Of a stretch of 64,000 bases of DNA, positions 49,645 to 59,470 are shown in pieces. The DNA comes from Kumtagia ephedrae (GTDB taxonomy: Bacteria; Pseudomonadota; Alphaproteobacteria; Rhizobiales; Rhizobiaceae), in the NCBI RefSeq assembly GCF_003012745.1, contig NZ_PXYK01000011.1, positions 62,001-126,000 of the forward strand. The letters are read 5' to 3'. Position numbers and translations under genes: made by a program. The notes beneath the pieces were generated by a model. That model saw nothing but the letters and a program-made list of their open reading frames with translations. It ran no database searches and was not told the origin of the DNA. Each line of letters starts with the position of its first letter. Within the stretch, counting starts at the first letter, position 1.

Positions 49645-50654
49645 AGGCCGCGATCTTCGACGGCGTCGGCAAGCCGCTGCGCATCGCCGATCTCGACCGG
49701 CCCGAGCCGGCCAACGACGAGGTGCTGCTGCGGCTCGCGGCCTGCGGCATCTGCGGGTCGGACCTGCACATGACGGAGGACCCCGCGACCTTCGGCATCG
49801 GCGAAGGTTTCGTGCTCGGCCACGAGTTCGCCGGCGAGATTTTGCGTTGCGGCGGCGGCGTTACCGGGCTGAAGCCGGGCGACCGCGTGGCCGTCGCGCC
49901 GATGTACGGCTGCGGCCGCTGCGACAGCTGCCGTCGCGGCGAGCCGGCCTGGTGCGCCGAGATGCGGCTGATCGGCGGCGGCTATGCCGAGTTCGCGACC
50001 GTGGCGGCGCGGCAGTGCCGCGTGCTGCCCGACGATCTGCCGACGGCCGAAGGCGCGCTGGCCGAGCCCATGGCGGTCGGGCTCCATGCCGTCATGCGGT
50101 CGCCACTGAAGCCAGGCGACCATGTGCTCGTGCTCGGCGCCGGGCCGATCGGGCTGCTGGTCGCCTTCTGGGCGCGGCGGCTCGGCGCCCGCCACGTCGT
50201 CGTCGCGGACGTCAACCGCCACCAGGAGGAGCGGGCGCTGGCGATAGGCGCCACGGGCTTCGTACTGTCCGGCCCCGGTCTCGCCGCCGAGGTCAGGGAG
50301 CGCATGGGCGGGCTGCCCGACATCGTTTTCGAATGCGTCGGCAAGCGCGGGCTGATCGACTTCGCCTGCAGCCTGGTGCGGGTGCACGGCACCGTCGTCG
50401 GGGTCGGCCTGTGCGTCGGCGGCGACACATGGGACCCGTTCGCGGCGCTCTCCAAGGAAATCCAGGTGGTTTTCGCCGCCTTCTTCTCGATGGCCGAGTT
50501 CGAGGCGGCGCTCTACGCCCTCGGCCCCGGACAATTCCGTCCGCAGGCGCTGGTCACGGAACGGATCGACTTCGGCAGGATACCGGAGACCTTCGAGGCG
50601 CTCAGGCGCCGCACGACGCAATGCAAGGTGCTGATTTCGGCCGACGCCGGCTGA
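49641..50654 (+). CDS. Zinc-dependent medium-chain alcohol dehydrogenase
   Basis: MDR-family dehydrogenase of 337 aa. Catalytic zinc ligands are in 'CGICGSDLHM' and 'VLGHEFAGE', the structural zinc site is the four-cysteine 'YGCGRCDSCRRGEPAWC', and the NAD(P) loop is 'VLVLGAGPIGLLVAFWA'. Later 'VFECVGKRGLIDFA' and 'VVGVGLCVGGD' fit threonine-dehydrogenase/sorbitol-dehydrogenase-like members. It may oxidise an alcohol side chain to an aldehyde for the aldehyde dehydrogenase at the end of operon B. The substrate is not evident. Confidence 0.9.
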   Translation: MKAAIFDGVGKPLRIADLDRPEPANDEVLLRLAACGICGSDLHMTEDPATFGIGEGFVLGHEFAGEILRCGGGVTGLKPGDRVAVAPMYGCGRCDSCRRGEPAWCAEMRLIGGGYAEFATVAARQCRVLPDDLPTAEGALAEPMAVGLHAVMRSPLKPGDHVLVLGAGPIGLLVAFWARRLGARHVVVADVNRHQEERALAIGATGFVLSGPGLAAEVRERMGGLPDIVFECVGKRGLIDFACSLVRVHGTVVGVGLCVGGDTWDPFAALSKEIQVVFAAFFSMAEFEAALYALGPGQFRPQALVTERIDFGRIPETFEALRRRTTQCKVLISADAG

Positions 50655-50675
50655 CCGGCAATTTGGGAGGACACG

Positions 50676-51455
50676 ATGGATTTCGAGACGATTACCCTGG
50701 ACATCGACGGCGTTCGCACGGTCGTGAAGGCGAGCGGCAAGGGGCCTGCGGTGCTGGCGCTGCACGGCGCGGCCACCCTGGAGGGCTATGACTGGGCGCG
50801 CGAGCTGGCGGAGCGTTTCCGAGTCTACCTGCCATTCCATCCGGGATTCGGCGAGAGCGATCCGGCGCCGCATCTCAACGGCATGCAGGACCTGATCGTC
50901 CACAATCTCCGGCTGGTCGCGGCCCTCGGCATCGACCGCCCGCATCTGGTCGGACATTCGATGGGCGGCTGGATGGCGGCCGAGATGGCGGCCGTCGCCG
51001 GTGAGCGGTTCGGAAGGCTGGTGCTCAACGCGCCGGCCGGCCTGAACCATCCGGATCACCCCGGCGCCGACCTGGCCACCATCGGTCCGGAAGCACTGCC
51101 CGGCTACCTCGCGCATAACGTGGACGTGGCGCTGCGCTATTTCCCGGGCGGCTCGCACTGCCCGCCGCTGGAGGAATTCCTCGCCGCCCGCGGCAAGGAA
51201 GGCGAGGCCCTGCAATCGATCCTCAAGGTCCACGGCATGGGCCACCCCAATCTCGGCCGCTGGCTGTCCCGCATCCCCAACGAGACGCTGGTCGTCTGGG
51301 GCGAGGAGGACCGCATGCTGCCGGCCTCGCAGGCGCCGCTCTGGGTGGAGCGCATCCCCAATGCGCGCCTGCTGATCATTCGGGGTGTCGGCCACTTCGC
51401 CATGCAGGAAGCGCCCGCCACCGTCACCGCCATCGGCGACTTTCTTGCAGCCTAG
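50676..51455 (+). CDS. Alpha/beta hydrolase, possible C-C or ester hydrolase
   Basis: Hydrolase of 259 aa. Oxyanion segment 'VLALHGAATLEGYDWA', nucleophile elbow 'LVGHSMGGWMAAEMA', acid in 'VVWGEEDRMLPAS' and histidine in 'IIRGVGHFAMQEAP'. The fold and catalytic triad match the meta-cleavage hydrolase/haloperoxidase group, but no extradiol dioxygenase is in operon B, so an ester, lactone or thioester substrate is equally possible. Starts after TTGGGAGG, 21 bp from the dehydrogenase gene. Confidence 0.88.
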   Translation: MDFETITLDIDGVRTVVKASGKGPAVLALHGAATLEGYDWARELAERFRVYLPFHPGFGESDPAPHLNGMQDLIVHNLRLVAALGIDRPHLVGHSMGGWMAAEMAAVAGERFGRLVLNAPAGLNHPDHPGADLATIGPEALPGYLAHNVDVALRYFPGGSHCPPLEEFLAARGKEGEALQSILKVHGMGHPNLGRWLSRIPNETLVVWGEEDRMLPASQAPLWVERIPNARLLIIRGVGHFAMQEAPATVTAIGDFLAA

Positions 51456-51498
51456 GCGCTGCTGAGTTCCAGGAACCATTTTCAAGGAGGAGAAGACG

Positions 51499-52725
51499 AT
51501 GAATATTTCAGTGCGGCACGGGCAGGGATACTGGGGCACGAAGACCGACTTCGCGGCCCTGCTGGAGCATGTGCGCAAGATCGGCCCGGTGCTGGAGGAG
51601 AACGCCGAGGAGAACGACCGGCTCGGCCGGCTGAACGATGCCACCTTCGCCGCGCTGAAGCCGCTGCGCATGTCGCACATCTTCGCCGAGGAAAAGATCG
51701 GCGGCGCGCAGCTCTCGCCGACGCAGGGGCTCGAACTGATCGAGGCCATCACCTACCACAGCGGCGGCGCCGGCTGGGTGTCGATGGTGCATGCCTGCAT
51801 CGGCGCGATGTCGGCGGCCTTCCTGCCCGACAGCGCCATCGGCCGGCTCTACGGGCCGGACACGGAGAACCGCTTCTCCGGGCAGGGCACGCCGACCGGC
51901 ATGCTGAAGAAGGTCGACGGCGGCTATCTTCTGAACGGCAAGTGGTCCTATGCCAGCGGCATCCATCACGCCACCTTCACCCATACCGCCGCCCTTCTCG
52001 ACGACGGTGACGGGCATCCGGCCAAGGACGAGAACGGCGACGTGATCGTGCTCTGCGCCCACGCCCCGGTCGAACAGTTCGACCTTTTGGGCAACTGGGA
52101 CGTGCTAGGTCTCAATGCCACGGGCAGCATCGACTACGGAGCCAAGGACGTCTTCATCGCCGAAGACATGGTGTTCCCCATCCTGACGGCGGAGCCGCAG
52201 CGGCTGAAGGAGTTTTTCAGCCTCGGCGTCGTGGGGCTTGCGGCAATCGGCCATTCCGGCTGGGCGATCGGCGCGTCGCGCCGCATCCTCGACGATGTCG
52301 CCAAATTCGCCCGCGCCAAGACCGGGCGCGCCGGCCTGCTCGGCGAAAGCGAGAAATTCTGGTACGATTTCGGCCGCAACGAGGGGCGCGTGAGGGCGGC
52401 GCGCGCCTTCCTGTTCGAGGTGTGGCGCGACGTCGAGAAATCGATCGAGGCAGGCGATCGCGTGTCGACGCGGCAGATCAGCCTCGTCCACCTCGCCAAG
52501 TCGGAAGTGCACGAGGCCGGTGTCGACGCTTGCCAGTTCGTCTACCGCGCGGCCGGTGGCGCTTCCCTGCGCAGAGGCGTAATGCAGCGCATCTATCGCG
52601 AGATGCTGACGGCGGCCAACCACTTCACCATCAACGCGAACATCGTGACCGCCGCGGGTCGTGAGATCGGCGGCATCTGGAGCGATCGCAAATGGCAGTT
52701 CTACGACCTGATCGAGAAGAAGTGA
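51499..52725 (+). CDS. Two-component flavin monooxygenase, oxygenase subunit (acyl-CoA dehydrogenase fold, HsaA/HpaH-like)
   Basis: Group D flavin-dependent monooxygenase of 408 aa that uses reduced flavin from a partner reductase to hydroxylate an aromatic ring. The acyl-CoA-dehydrogenase-like fold shows 'HIFAEEKIGGAQLSPTQGLELIEAI' (core 'EEKIGGAQLSPTQ'), 'GGYLLNGKWSYASGIHHATF', 'GSIDYGAKDVFIAEDMV' and the C-terminal 'RAAGGASLRRGVMQRIYREMLTAANHF' (core 'YREMLTAANHF'). The flavin-reductase gene follows with TGATG overlap. Resorcinol hydroxylases of rhizobia belong here too, which would link this operon to the hydroxyquinol route of operon A. Confidence 0.9.
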   Translation: MNISVRHGQGYWGTKTDFAALLEHVRKIGPVLEENAEENDRLGRLNDATFAALKPLRMSHIFAEEKIGGAQLSPTQGLELIEAITYHSGGAGWVSMVHACIGAMSAAFLPDSAIGRLYGPDTENRFSGQGTPTGMLKKVDGGYLLNGKWSYASGIHHATFTHTAALLDDGDGHPAKDENGDVIVLCAHAPVEQFDLLGNWDVLGLNATGSIDYGAKDVFIAEDMVFPILTAEPQRLKEFFSLGVVGLAAIGHSGWAIGASRRILDDVAKFARAKTGRAGLLGESEKFWYDFGRNEGRVRAARAFLFEVWRDVEKSIEAGDRVSTRQISLVHLAKSEVHEAGVDACQFVYRAAGGASLRRGVMQRIYREMLTAANHFTINANIVTAAGREIGGIWSDRKWQFYDLIEKK

Positions 52726-53333
52726 TGGCTGGACCGACGAGGCCCGCCCCCGCGGCGGGCCGCGGAGGCGACGCGGCGGATGAGGCGGCATCGGTGGCGA
52801 AAGCCTTTCTCGCCGCCTTCCGCCACCATCCGGCCGGTGTCGCCATCATCACCGGCGATGCCGGCGACGGACCGGCGGCGCTGACGATCAGTTCGCTGAT
52901 CTCCGTCGGCGTCGAGCCGCCGACGGTCGCCTTCTCGCTGTCGGAGGCCTCCTCCAGCGCGCGGGTGCTGGCGCGCTGCGAGACCGTGGTCGTACATTTC
53001 GTGCGACGCACGAACATGCAGCTGGCGCGGCTCTGCGCCACCAGCGGCTCCGGCCGCTTCGGCCCCGGCGTGGACTGGAGCCGGCTCGCCACCGGCGAGC
53101 CCTATTATCCGCAGGTGGAGACGTGGTTCCGCGCCGCGATCCGCGGGCGGCTGGCCGCGCCGGGCGCGCTGCTGGTGAGCGCCGAACTCGTCCTGGCTTC
53201 GACCGTGCCGCAGCCGGCCGCGAGCGACGACGCGCTGGTCTATGCCGACCGGGCCTGGCACGGGCTGCGCCCGGTGGCCGACGCGGCCAGGGCACCGCTG
53301 CTGCTGTGGCCGGACGATTCGGCGACGTTCTGA
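52725..53333 (+). CDS. Flavin reductase component of the two-component monooxygenase
   Basis: Flavin reductase (HpaC/HsaB-like, FMN-binding split barrel) of 202 aa that supplies reduced FMN or FAD to the oxygenase. Core blocks: 'FRHHPAGVAIITGDAGDG', 'ALTISSLISVGVEPPTVAFSL', 'VVVHFVRRTNMQLARLCA' and 'LVYADRAWHGLRP'. A 40-residue Ala/Arg-rich N-terminal extension precedes the domain. ATG 52725 shares its A with the oxygenase stop codon. The pairing is clear from position. Confidence 0.9.
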   Translation: MAGPTRPAPAAGRGGDAADEAASVAKAFLAAFRHHPAGVAIITGDAGDGPAALTISSLISVGVEPPTVAFSLSEASSSARVLARCETVVVHFVRRTNMQLARLCATSGSGRFGPGVDWSRLATGEPYYPQVETWFRAAIRGRLAAPGALLVSAELVLASTVPQPAASDDALVYADRAWHGLRPVADAARAPLLLWPDDSATF

Positions 53334-53469
53334 CGGATGCCCGACTGCCGGGCGGCCGGTTTCCTATGATCGAGTCACACACGCGCGGCATCTTGTGTTA
53401 ACACCTGCCCGTCGTCGCGATCCCGGATCGTTACGACAAACCAATGTTGGAATTCGACTGGAGGCGCCC

Positions 53470-54924
53470 GTGTCCGCACAATCAGCAGAGAAGCTTCACA
53501 AGAACTATGTGAACGGCGAATGGATCGGTGGCGACGGCGTGGAGAACATCAACCCGTCGAACACCGCGGACGTGGTCGGCCTTTACGCACGCGCCACCGT
53601 CGAGGAGGCGAATCAGGCGATCGCGGCGGCCAAGGCGGCGTTTCCGCGATGGTCGCGCTCCGGCATCCTCGAGCGGCACGCGGTGCTGCGCAAGGCTGCC
53701 GACGAGATTCTCGCGCGCAAGCAGGAACTGGGCGAGCTGCTGAGCCGCGAGGAGGGCAAGACCCTTCCGGAGGCGATCGGCGAAGTCACCCGTGCCGGCC
53801 AGATCTTCGACTTCTTCGCCGGCGAGGTGCTGCGGCTGTCCGGTGAGGTGCTGCCCAGCGTTCGCCCCGGCGTCGGCGTCGAGGTCACGCGCGAGCCCGT
53901 CGGCGTGATCGGCATCATCACGCCATGGAATTTTCCGATCGCCATCCCTGCCTGGAAGATCGCACCGGCGCTGGCCTACGGCAACACGGTGGTCGTCAAG
54001 CCGGCCGACCTGGTGCCGGGATCGGCCTGGGCGATCGTCGACATCCTCGACCGGGCGGGGCTGCCGAAAGGCGTGCTCAACCTGGTGATGGGCAAGGGTT
54101 CGGTCGTCGGCCAGGCGCTGCTCGACAGCAAGGACGTCAACGCCGTCACCTTCACCGGTTCGGTCGGCACAGGCAAGCGCGTGGCGCTCGCCTCGATCGA
54201 GCACGGCCGCAAGTTCCAGCTGGAGATGGGCGGCAAGAACCCGACGATCGTGCTCGATGACGCCGATCTCGCCGTCGCGGTCGAGACGGTGGCGCAGTCG
54301 GCATTCTTCTCGACCGGCCAGCGCTGCACCGCCTCCTCGCGCGTCATCGTCACGGAGGGCATCCACGACCGCTTCGTCACCGCGCTGGCCGAGCGCACGC
54401 GAGCGCTGCGGGTCGGTGATGCGCTCGACAAGAACACCGAGATCGGGCCGGTGGTCGACGCCGGGCAACTGAAGCAGGACGTCGACTACATCGAGATCGG
54501 CAAGTCGGAAGGTGCGCGGCTCGTGACCGGCGGTGACCGGCTGAAGCGCGACACCGAAGGTTTTTATCTCCAGCCCGCTCTGTTCGTCGACGCCACCAAC
54601 CAGATGCGCATCAGCCGCGAGGAGATTTTCGGACCGGTGGCCTCGGTCATCCGGGTCAAGGATTATGAGGAGGCGCTGGCCACCGCCAACGATACCGATT
54701 TCGGCCTGTCGGCAGGCATCGTCACCACCTCCCTCAAATACGCCACGCATTTCAAGCGCAACGCGGAAGCAGGCATGGTGATGGTCAACGTGCCAACCGC
54801 CGGCGTCGACTTCCACGTGCCGTTCGGCGGCCGCAAGGGCTCGAGCTTCGGCCCGCGCGAGCAGGGACGGTACGCCGCCGAATTCTTTACCACGGTCAAG
54901 ACCGCCTATACGGCGGCGGGCTAG
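53470..54924 (+). CDS. NAD(P)-dependent aldehyde dehydrogenase
   Basis: ALDH-superfamily enzyme of 484 aa oxidising an aldehyde to a carboxylate. Motifs: 'GIITPWNFPIAIPAWKIAPAL', cofactor lysine in 'NTVVVKPADLVP', 'FTGSVGTGKRV', catalytic Glu in 'LEMGGKNPTIV' and Cys in 'FFSTGQRCTASSR', then 'EEIFGPVASVI'. The pattern is closest to succinate-semialdehyde and 2,5-dioxovalerate (alpha-ketoglutaric semialdehyde) dehydrogenases. GTG 53470 is chosen, with TGGAGG upstream. A 136-bp gap separates it from the reductase gene; last gene of operon B, followed by a hairpin. Confidence 0.9.
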   Translation: MSAQSAEKLHKNYVNGEWIGGDGVENINPSNTADVVGLYARATVEEANQAIAAAKAAFPRWSRSGILERHAVLRKAADEILARKQELGELLSREEGKTLPEAIGEVTRAGQIFDFFAGEVLRLSGEVLPSVRPGVGVEVTREPVGVIGIITPWNFPIAIPAWKIAPALAYGNTVVVKPADLVPGSAWAIVDILDRAGLPKGVLNLVMGKGSVVGQALLDSKDVNAVTFTGSVGTGKRVALASIEHGRKFQLEMGGKNPTIVLDDADLAVAVETVAQSAFFSTGQRCTASSRVIVTEGIHDRFVTALAERTRALRVGDALDKNTEIGPVVDAGQLKQDVDYIEIGKSEGARLVTGGDRLKRDTEGFYLQPALFVDATNQMRISREEIFGPVASVIRVKDYEEALATANDTDFGLSAGIVTTSLKYATHFKRNAEAGMVMVNVPTAGVDFHVPFGGRKGSSFGPREQGRYAAEFFTTVKTAYTAAG

Positions 54925-54953
54925 GACGTTGTCGGGAAGGCCGGCGAACGCTC

Positions 54954-54979
54954 TCACCGGAATGAAGGCATTCCGGTGA
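54954..54979. terminator. Hairpin after operon B
   Basis: Perfect 11-bp stem TCACCGGAATG-AAGG-CATTCCGGTGA starting 30 bp after the aldehyde dehydrogenase stop. No T-run follows, so it is a probable transcript end or 3' stabiliser and not a textbook intrinsic terminator. Confidence 0.55.
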
Positions 54980-55636
54980 CGCCGTTCGGACTGGACGGCT
55001 GCATCGAACCCAAAAGCTGAACCGATCGTCGACAGGACGATCGGCGCCGGCGTGCGTCCGCTGATCTCCAACGGCCGGCGCGGGCTATGGCCTTGTGAGG
55101 AGGCGAATGCTTGGAGCGGTCTAGCCTGGTCAACGGGTGCCATCCGCCGCCTGCCAGCTCGGTCGAGCAGGCAAGGGGCGCGCTGAACGCGCGGTCGACC
55201 CGACGCCTTCGGCGGAGCGCGGCGGATGCCTTCCAGCCCGCCCCTTTGAGTTGCTTGCTTATCCGGCCCTGAAGCGGAACCGCCTCCGTTGCCAACGGCC
55301 GTCCGCCCCATCGACCAAGGGCAAGGCCCCAAAGTTTACGAACCTGCATCCGGAGTCTGCGGGAGGTGATGTGGCCGAGGAAATCCGCTTGCCTCGCCAC
55401 TGTGAGCATTGGCGCAGTCCGTCGGGATCTCCAGAATCGGGCGTGACTTCCTGTAACCGGTCTACCGGCCGCCGGTGAACGCGGCTCGAACTCGGCATCG
55501 TCAGCGCCCCGGCTCAGCGAACGCTGCCTACTTGCGCCCAACTCCTGTCCCAGCCGGCTGTGCGGACCACGACACCGCACGGACGACGGCCAACAGCCGC
55601 GCCACACCGTACGTCCGTCAAAAACTTCGCCCGCCA
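54980..55636. other. Spacer without recognisable gene
   Basis: About 660 bp between the hairpin and the next promoter. Open frames on both strands are Arg/Ser/Pro-rich and show no family motif or ribosome site. The base composition is like coding DNA, so it could be decayed sequence, but I cannot identify a parent gene. Confidence 0.5.
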
Positions 55637-55665
55637 TTGACAGGCCTCTGCGGGTTCAATATGCA
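55637..55665 (+). promoter_or_regulatory. Candidate promoter of the third ribose-type operon
   Basis: Perfect -35 TTGACA (55637-55642), 17-bp spacer, and TATGCA (55660-55665) as a weak -10. It lies 91 bp upstream of the binding-protein start and immediately before the tandem palindromes at 55671-55703, in the most A/T-rich part of the region. Confidence 0.55.
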
Positions 55666-55670
55666 GTGCA

Positions 55671-55703
55671 TGAAATAGATGTCATAGAGTGAAATTTATT
55701 TCA
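55671..55703. promoter_or_regulatory. Tandem candidate operators of the SorC-family regulator
   Basis: Two 14-bp sites: TGAAATAGATGTCA (55671-55684) and TGAAATTTATTTCA (55690-55703), the second a near-perfect palindrome (TGAAAT..ATTTCA). They start 19 bp apart, about two helical turns, and cover the expected transcription start, a typical repressor position. The regulator gene at 59471 lies in the operon behind them. Confidence 0.55.
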
Positions 55704-55755
55704 AACTTGATCAGCGGCCGCGGAGAAACAGGGCGGCGCGAACCGGGAGGTGGAC

Positions 55756-56775
55756 ATGCGCATGAAGAAATGGGCGATGACGTTGGCGATCGGCACGTCG
55801 CTGCTGGCGACGACGGCCCAGGCCGAAAGCAAGTTCCAGTGCGAGGAAGGCGAGACCTATGTGATGAACGTGATGGTCTCAGGCGTGGAATACTGGTTCC
55901 CCGTCTACGAGGCGTTCAAGCAGGCCGCGCAGGCGATGGGCTGCAAGACGGCCTACACCGGCACGCCGGAATATGACGTCAACAAGCAGATCGCCAGCTT
56001 CGACCAGGCGCTGGCCAAGCAGCCGGCGGGTATCCTGGTGCATCCGATGAACTCCGATCCGTTCATCGAGCCGATCAACCGCGCGGTCGATTCCGGCGTG
56101 GCGGTGGTGACCTTCGCGGCGGACTCGCCGAACAGCAAGCGCACTTCCTACGTGACGTCCGACAACGATCGCGAGGGCGCCTATGCAGCGGACGTCATCG
56201 CCGAGGCGCTGGGCGGCAAGGGCGAATACGGCATCCTCGAGAATCCGGGCCAGGACAACCACGACAAGCGCGTGGCCGCCTTCGTCGCCCGGATGACGGA
56301 AAAGTACCCCGACATCAAGCTGGCCGGCCGCGCCGCCACCAACCAGGACGCCAACAAGGCCTATCAGGCGGTACTGTCAATGGCGCAGGCCAACCCGAAC
56401 CTCGGCGCCCTGTTCATGCCGGAGGCGAACTCGGCGCTCGGCGCGGCGCAGGCGGCCAAGGAGCTCGGTGGCACCATCAAGATCATGAATGCCGACGTTA
56501 ACGGCAAGATCCTCGACATGATCAAGGCCGGCGAGGTGTTCGGCGCGGTCAATCCGAACCAGGGCATCCAGGGCTATATGGGCTTCATGCTGCTGTTCAT
56601 GGCCAAGCATCCGGATCTCATCGACCCGATGAACGACTGGAAGCGGGCGGCCTATAATCCGATGAGCGTTCCCTTCGTCGACAACGGTTTTGCCGTGGTC
56701 ACAAAGGACAACGCCGACGATTTCTACTGGGATGCCTATCTGAAGCGTCGCGGCACCAAGGGCATCGAGGAATAG
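55756..56775 (+). CDS. Periplasmic sugar-binding protein, ribose type
   Basis: Type 1 periplasmic binding protein of 339 aa. Sec signal '[20 protein letters not shown]' with cleavage near 'AQA-ES'. Fold blocks: '[19 protein letters not shown]', '[16 protein letters not shown]', '[14 protein letters not shown]', '[17 protein letters not shown]' and '[17 protein letters not shown]'. ATG 55756 has GGGAGG five bases upstream; a GTG at 55750 and ATG at 55762 are also possible. First gene of an importer-plus-pathway operon, so a sugar or polyol ligand is likely. Confidence 0.92.
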   Translation: MRMKKWAMTLAIGTSLLATTAQAESKFQCEEGETYVMNVMVSGVEYWFPVYEAFKQAAQAMGCKTAYTGTPEYDVNKQIASFDQALAKQPAGILVHPMNSDPFIEPINRAVDSGVAVVTFAADSPNSKRTSYVTSDNDREGAYAADVIAEALGGKGEYGILENPGQDNHDKRVAAFVARMTEKYPDIKLAGRAATNQDANKAYQAVLSMAQANPNLGALFMPEANSALGAAQAAKELGGTIKIMNADVNGKILDMIKAGEVFGAVNPNQGIQGYMGFMLLFMAKHPDLIDPMNDWKRAAYNPMSVPFVDNGFAVVTKDNADDFYWDAYLKRRGTKGIEE

Positions 56776-56917
56776 CCTGTCGAAGCGCGTGGGCGGGCCT
56801 CCTTCGAGGCTCGTCCACCCAAGGTTTCGTTATTCTTTGCAGCCTGTTGCGGGTCGGCACCTCGGGATGAGGACCGGCGTGCCCGCACCATCATCATCGA
56901 ACAAAAAGGCGAGGGTC

Positions 56918-58450
56918 ATGTCGGAGCCGCTGGCGCTCGAAGTGCGGGGTGTGAGCAAGGCCTATGGCGCGATCCAGGCGCTGAAGGACGTCGACTTCAA
57001 CCTGCGCAAGGGCGAGATACATGCGCTGGCCGGCGAGAACGGCGCCGGCAAGTCGACGCTGATGAACGTCGTCGACGGCATCGTCAGCCCCGACAGCGGC
57101 GAGATACGCATCCGCGGCGAGGGGGTCGCCATCACCTCGCCGGAGCGGGCGCAGGCGCTCGGCATCGGCTTCGTGCACCAGGAGATCGCGCTGTGCGGCG
57201 ACGTCTCGGTGGCCGAGAATATTTTTATGGCGGCGACCAACCAGCGCCGCGCCTTCTTCATGAACTACCGCCAACTGCGCGAGAAGGCGCGCGGCGTGCT
57301 GAAGAGCTTGGGCGGCATCGAGCCGGACAGGCTGGTGGGCGACCTGACGATCTCGGAGCAGCAGGTCGTCGAGATCGCCAAGGCGCTGACGCTGGACTGC
57401 TCGATCCTGATCCTCGACGAGCCGACGGCGGCGCTGACCGAGCACGAGTCGCGCAAGCTCTTTGCCATCATGGCGCGGCTCAAGGAACGCGGCATCTCGA
57501 TCATCTACATCAGCCACCGCATGGCCGAGATCTTCGACAATTGCGATCGCGTCACCGTGCTGCGCGACGGCCGTCATGTCTCCACCGACGACATAGCCGC
57601 CATGACGCCCGACACGGTCGTGCGCAAGATGGTCGGCAGGGAACTGGGCAACCTCTATCCGCAAAAGAACCCGCAAGCGGCCGATGCGCCGGTGCTGCTC
57701 GAAGTGGAAGGACTGGATGATGGCGCCCGCTTCCGCGACGTCGGCTTCGCGCTGAGGCGGGGGGAGATATTGGGCGTCGCCGGGCTCATGGGCGCGGGCC
57801 GCACCGAGATCGCGCTCGGCATCTGCGGGCTGGCGCCGCGCGCCGCCGGCCGGGTGAGGCTCGATGGCCGCGACGTGACGCCGGCAAGCTATGCGCAGAG
57901 CATCGCCAACGGCATCGTCTACCTGTCGGAGGATCGCAAGGGCTCCGGCGTGTTCCTCGACATGCCGATCGCCGCCAATGTCTCGGCCCTTGACCTCGAC
58001 CGGGTGTCGACGCCCTACGGCTTCGTCGACCGCTCGGCCGAGGAGGCGCAGGCGGCGCGTCTGGCGGATTCGCTGAGGCTCAGGCGCGGTTCGCTGGCCG
58101 CCGCCGTCTCGACGCTGTCCGGCGGCAACCAGCAGAAGGTGGCGATCGCCAAGATGCTGTCGATTGGGCCGAAGGTGATCATCCTCGACGAGCCGACGCG
58201 CGGTGTCGACGTCGGCGCCAAGGTCGAGATCCACCGCATCCTGCGCGATCTCGCCAACAACGGGACGGGCATCATCGTCATCTCGTCCGAGCTGCCGGAA
58301 CTGATCGGCTTATGCGACCGCGCGATCGTCATCCACGAAGGCCGGATCGCCGGCGAGGTCAGCGGCGACGGCATGACGGAGGACAATCTGATCCGTCTCG
58401 CGTCGGGACTGGGAACAGCGCCGGGAGGAAGGCATGTCGGTCATGGGTGA
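56918..58450 (+). CDS. Ribose-type sugar ABC transporter ATPase (tandem NBD)
   Basis: RbsA/MglA-like ATPase of 510 aa. Domain 1: Walker [13 protein letters not shown], '[20 protein letters not shown]', signature '[15 protein letters not shown]', Walker B '[16 protein letters not shown]', switch His in '[10 protein letters not shown]'. Domain 2: '[14 protein letters not shown]', signature [15 protein letters not shown] and '[16 protein letters not shown]'. Start at ATG 56918, after GAGGGTC; 142 bp after the binding-protein gene. The 3' end overlaps the permease gene by 17 bp. Confidence 0.93.
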   Translation: MSEPLALEVRGVSKAYGAIQALKDVDFNLRKGEIHALAGENGAGKSTLMNVVDGIVSPDSGEIRIRGEGVAITSPERAQALGIGFVHQEIALCGDVSVAENIFMAATNQRRAFFMNYRQLREKARGVLKSLGGIEPDRLVGDLTISEQQVVEIAKALTLDCSILILDEPTAALTEHESRKLFAIMARLKERGISIIYISHRMAEIFDNCDRVTVLRDGRHVSTDDIAAMTPDTVVRKMVGRELGNLYPQKNPQAADAPVLLEVEGLDDGARFRDVGFALRRGEILGVAGLMGAGRTEIALGICGLAPRAAGRVRLDGRDVTPASYAQSIANGIVYLSEDRKGSGVFLDMPIAANVSALDLDRVSTPYGFVDRSAEEAQAARLADSLRLRRGSLAAAVSTLSGGNQQKVAIAKMLSIGPKVIILDEPTRGVDVGAKVEIHRILRDLANNGTGIIVISSELPELIGLCDRAIVIHEGRIAGEVSGDGMTEDNLIRLASGLGTAPGGRHVGHG

Positions 58451-59459
58451 GCTTGCGGCAGGAAGCGGCGAAGGCGAGGGACGGCGCGGCGGCTGGCTGC
58501 GCGGCCTCGGCAATATGCGCGAAGTCGGCCTCCTCATCATCATCCTGGTGCTGTGCGTGGCGATGAGCTTCGCCTCGCCCTACTTCCTCACCTGGACCAA
58601 TTTCCGGGCGATGCTGCTGTCCTTTTCCATCGAGGGCATCGTCGTCGTCGGCATGACCGTGCTTCTGATCGTCGGCGCCATCGACCTGTCGGTCGGGTCG
58701 GTCGTCTGCTTCGCCATGGTGATCGGCGGCTATCTGTTCCTGGCCGGCTTCGATCCATGGACGGCGAGCCTCATCGCCATCCTGGCCTCGTCGGGCATCG
58801 GCGTGCTGATGGCGCTCGCCGTCACCCGCATCGGGCTGCATTCCTTCATCGTGTCGCTGGCCTTCATGGTCATCGTCCGCGGGCTCTGCCTGGCGATCAC
58901 CGGCGGCACGCCGCTGTCGCTGTTCGCGCTGCCGCCGAGCTTCAAGTTCATCGGCCAGGGCTCGATCCACGGCGTGCCCGTCGTCATCCTGATCTTCCTC
59001 GCTGTCGTGCTCGTCTTCGATATTCTGCTGCGCCGGGCGACCTTGTTCCGGCGCGTCTTCTACACCGGCTCGAACGAGCGGGCGGCGGCCTATTCGGGCA
59101 TCCGCACCGACCGGGTGAAGTTCTTCTGCATCGTGCTGTGCTCGACGCTGGCCGGCCTCGCGGGGGTCATCTACATGTCGCGCTTCGGCGCGGCGACGCC
59201 GACCTTCGGCATGGGCATGGAACTCAACATCATCGCCGCGGCGGTGATCGGCGGTGCCAGCCTCAATGGCGGGTCGGGCACGATCCTTGGGGCGATCCTG
59301 GGCATGGCGTTGCTCTCGGTGGTGTCGAGCTCGCTGATCCTGCTCGACGTGTCGCCCTACTGGCAGGACACTATCCGCGGCCTTATCCTGTTCGCCGCGG
59401 TGGCCTTCGACCACCTGCTCCACAAGCACCGGCAGGCAACGGGCCGCAAGACCTCCTGA
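58434..59459 (+). CDS. Ribose-type sugar ABC transporter permease
   Basis: RbsC-like permease of 341 aa. Blocks: '[21 protein letters not shown]', '[23 protein letters not shown]' (core '[16 protein letters not shown]'), '[20 protein letters not shown]' and '[19 protein letters not shown]'. GGGAGGA stands just before ATG 58434. A basic C-terminal tail '[12 protein letters not shown]' follows the last membrane segment. It ends 11 bp before the regulator gene. Confidence 0.92.
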   Translation: MSVMGELAAGSGEGEGRRGGWLRGLGNMREVGLLIIILVLCVAMSFASPYFLTWTNFRAMLLSFSIEGIVVVGMTVLLIVGAIDLSVGSVVCFAMVIGGYLFLAGFDPWTASLIAILASSGIGVLMALAVTRIGLHSFIVSLAFMVIVRGLCLAITGGTPLSLFALPPSFKFIGQGSIHGVPVVILIFLAVVLVFDILLRRATLFRRVFYTGSNERAAAYSGIRTDRVKFFCIVLCSTLAGLAGVIYMSRFGAATPTFGMGMELNIIAAAVIGGASLNGGSGTILGAILGMALLSVVSSSLILLDVSPYWQDTIRGLILFAAVAFDHLLHKHRQATGRKTS

Positions 59460-59470
59460 GGACCTTTCCA

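Noticed and set aside
54980-55636. Possible gene in the spacer before the third ribose-type operon
   Set aside because: Several open frames exist but none has a family motif, a proper ribosome site or normal residue composition.
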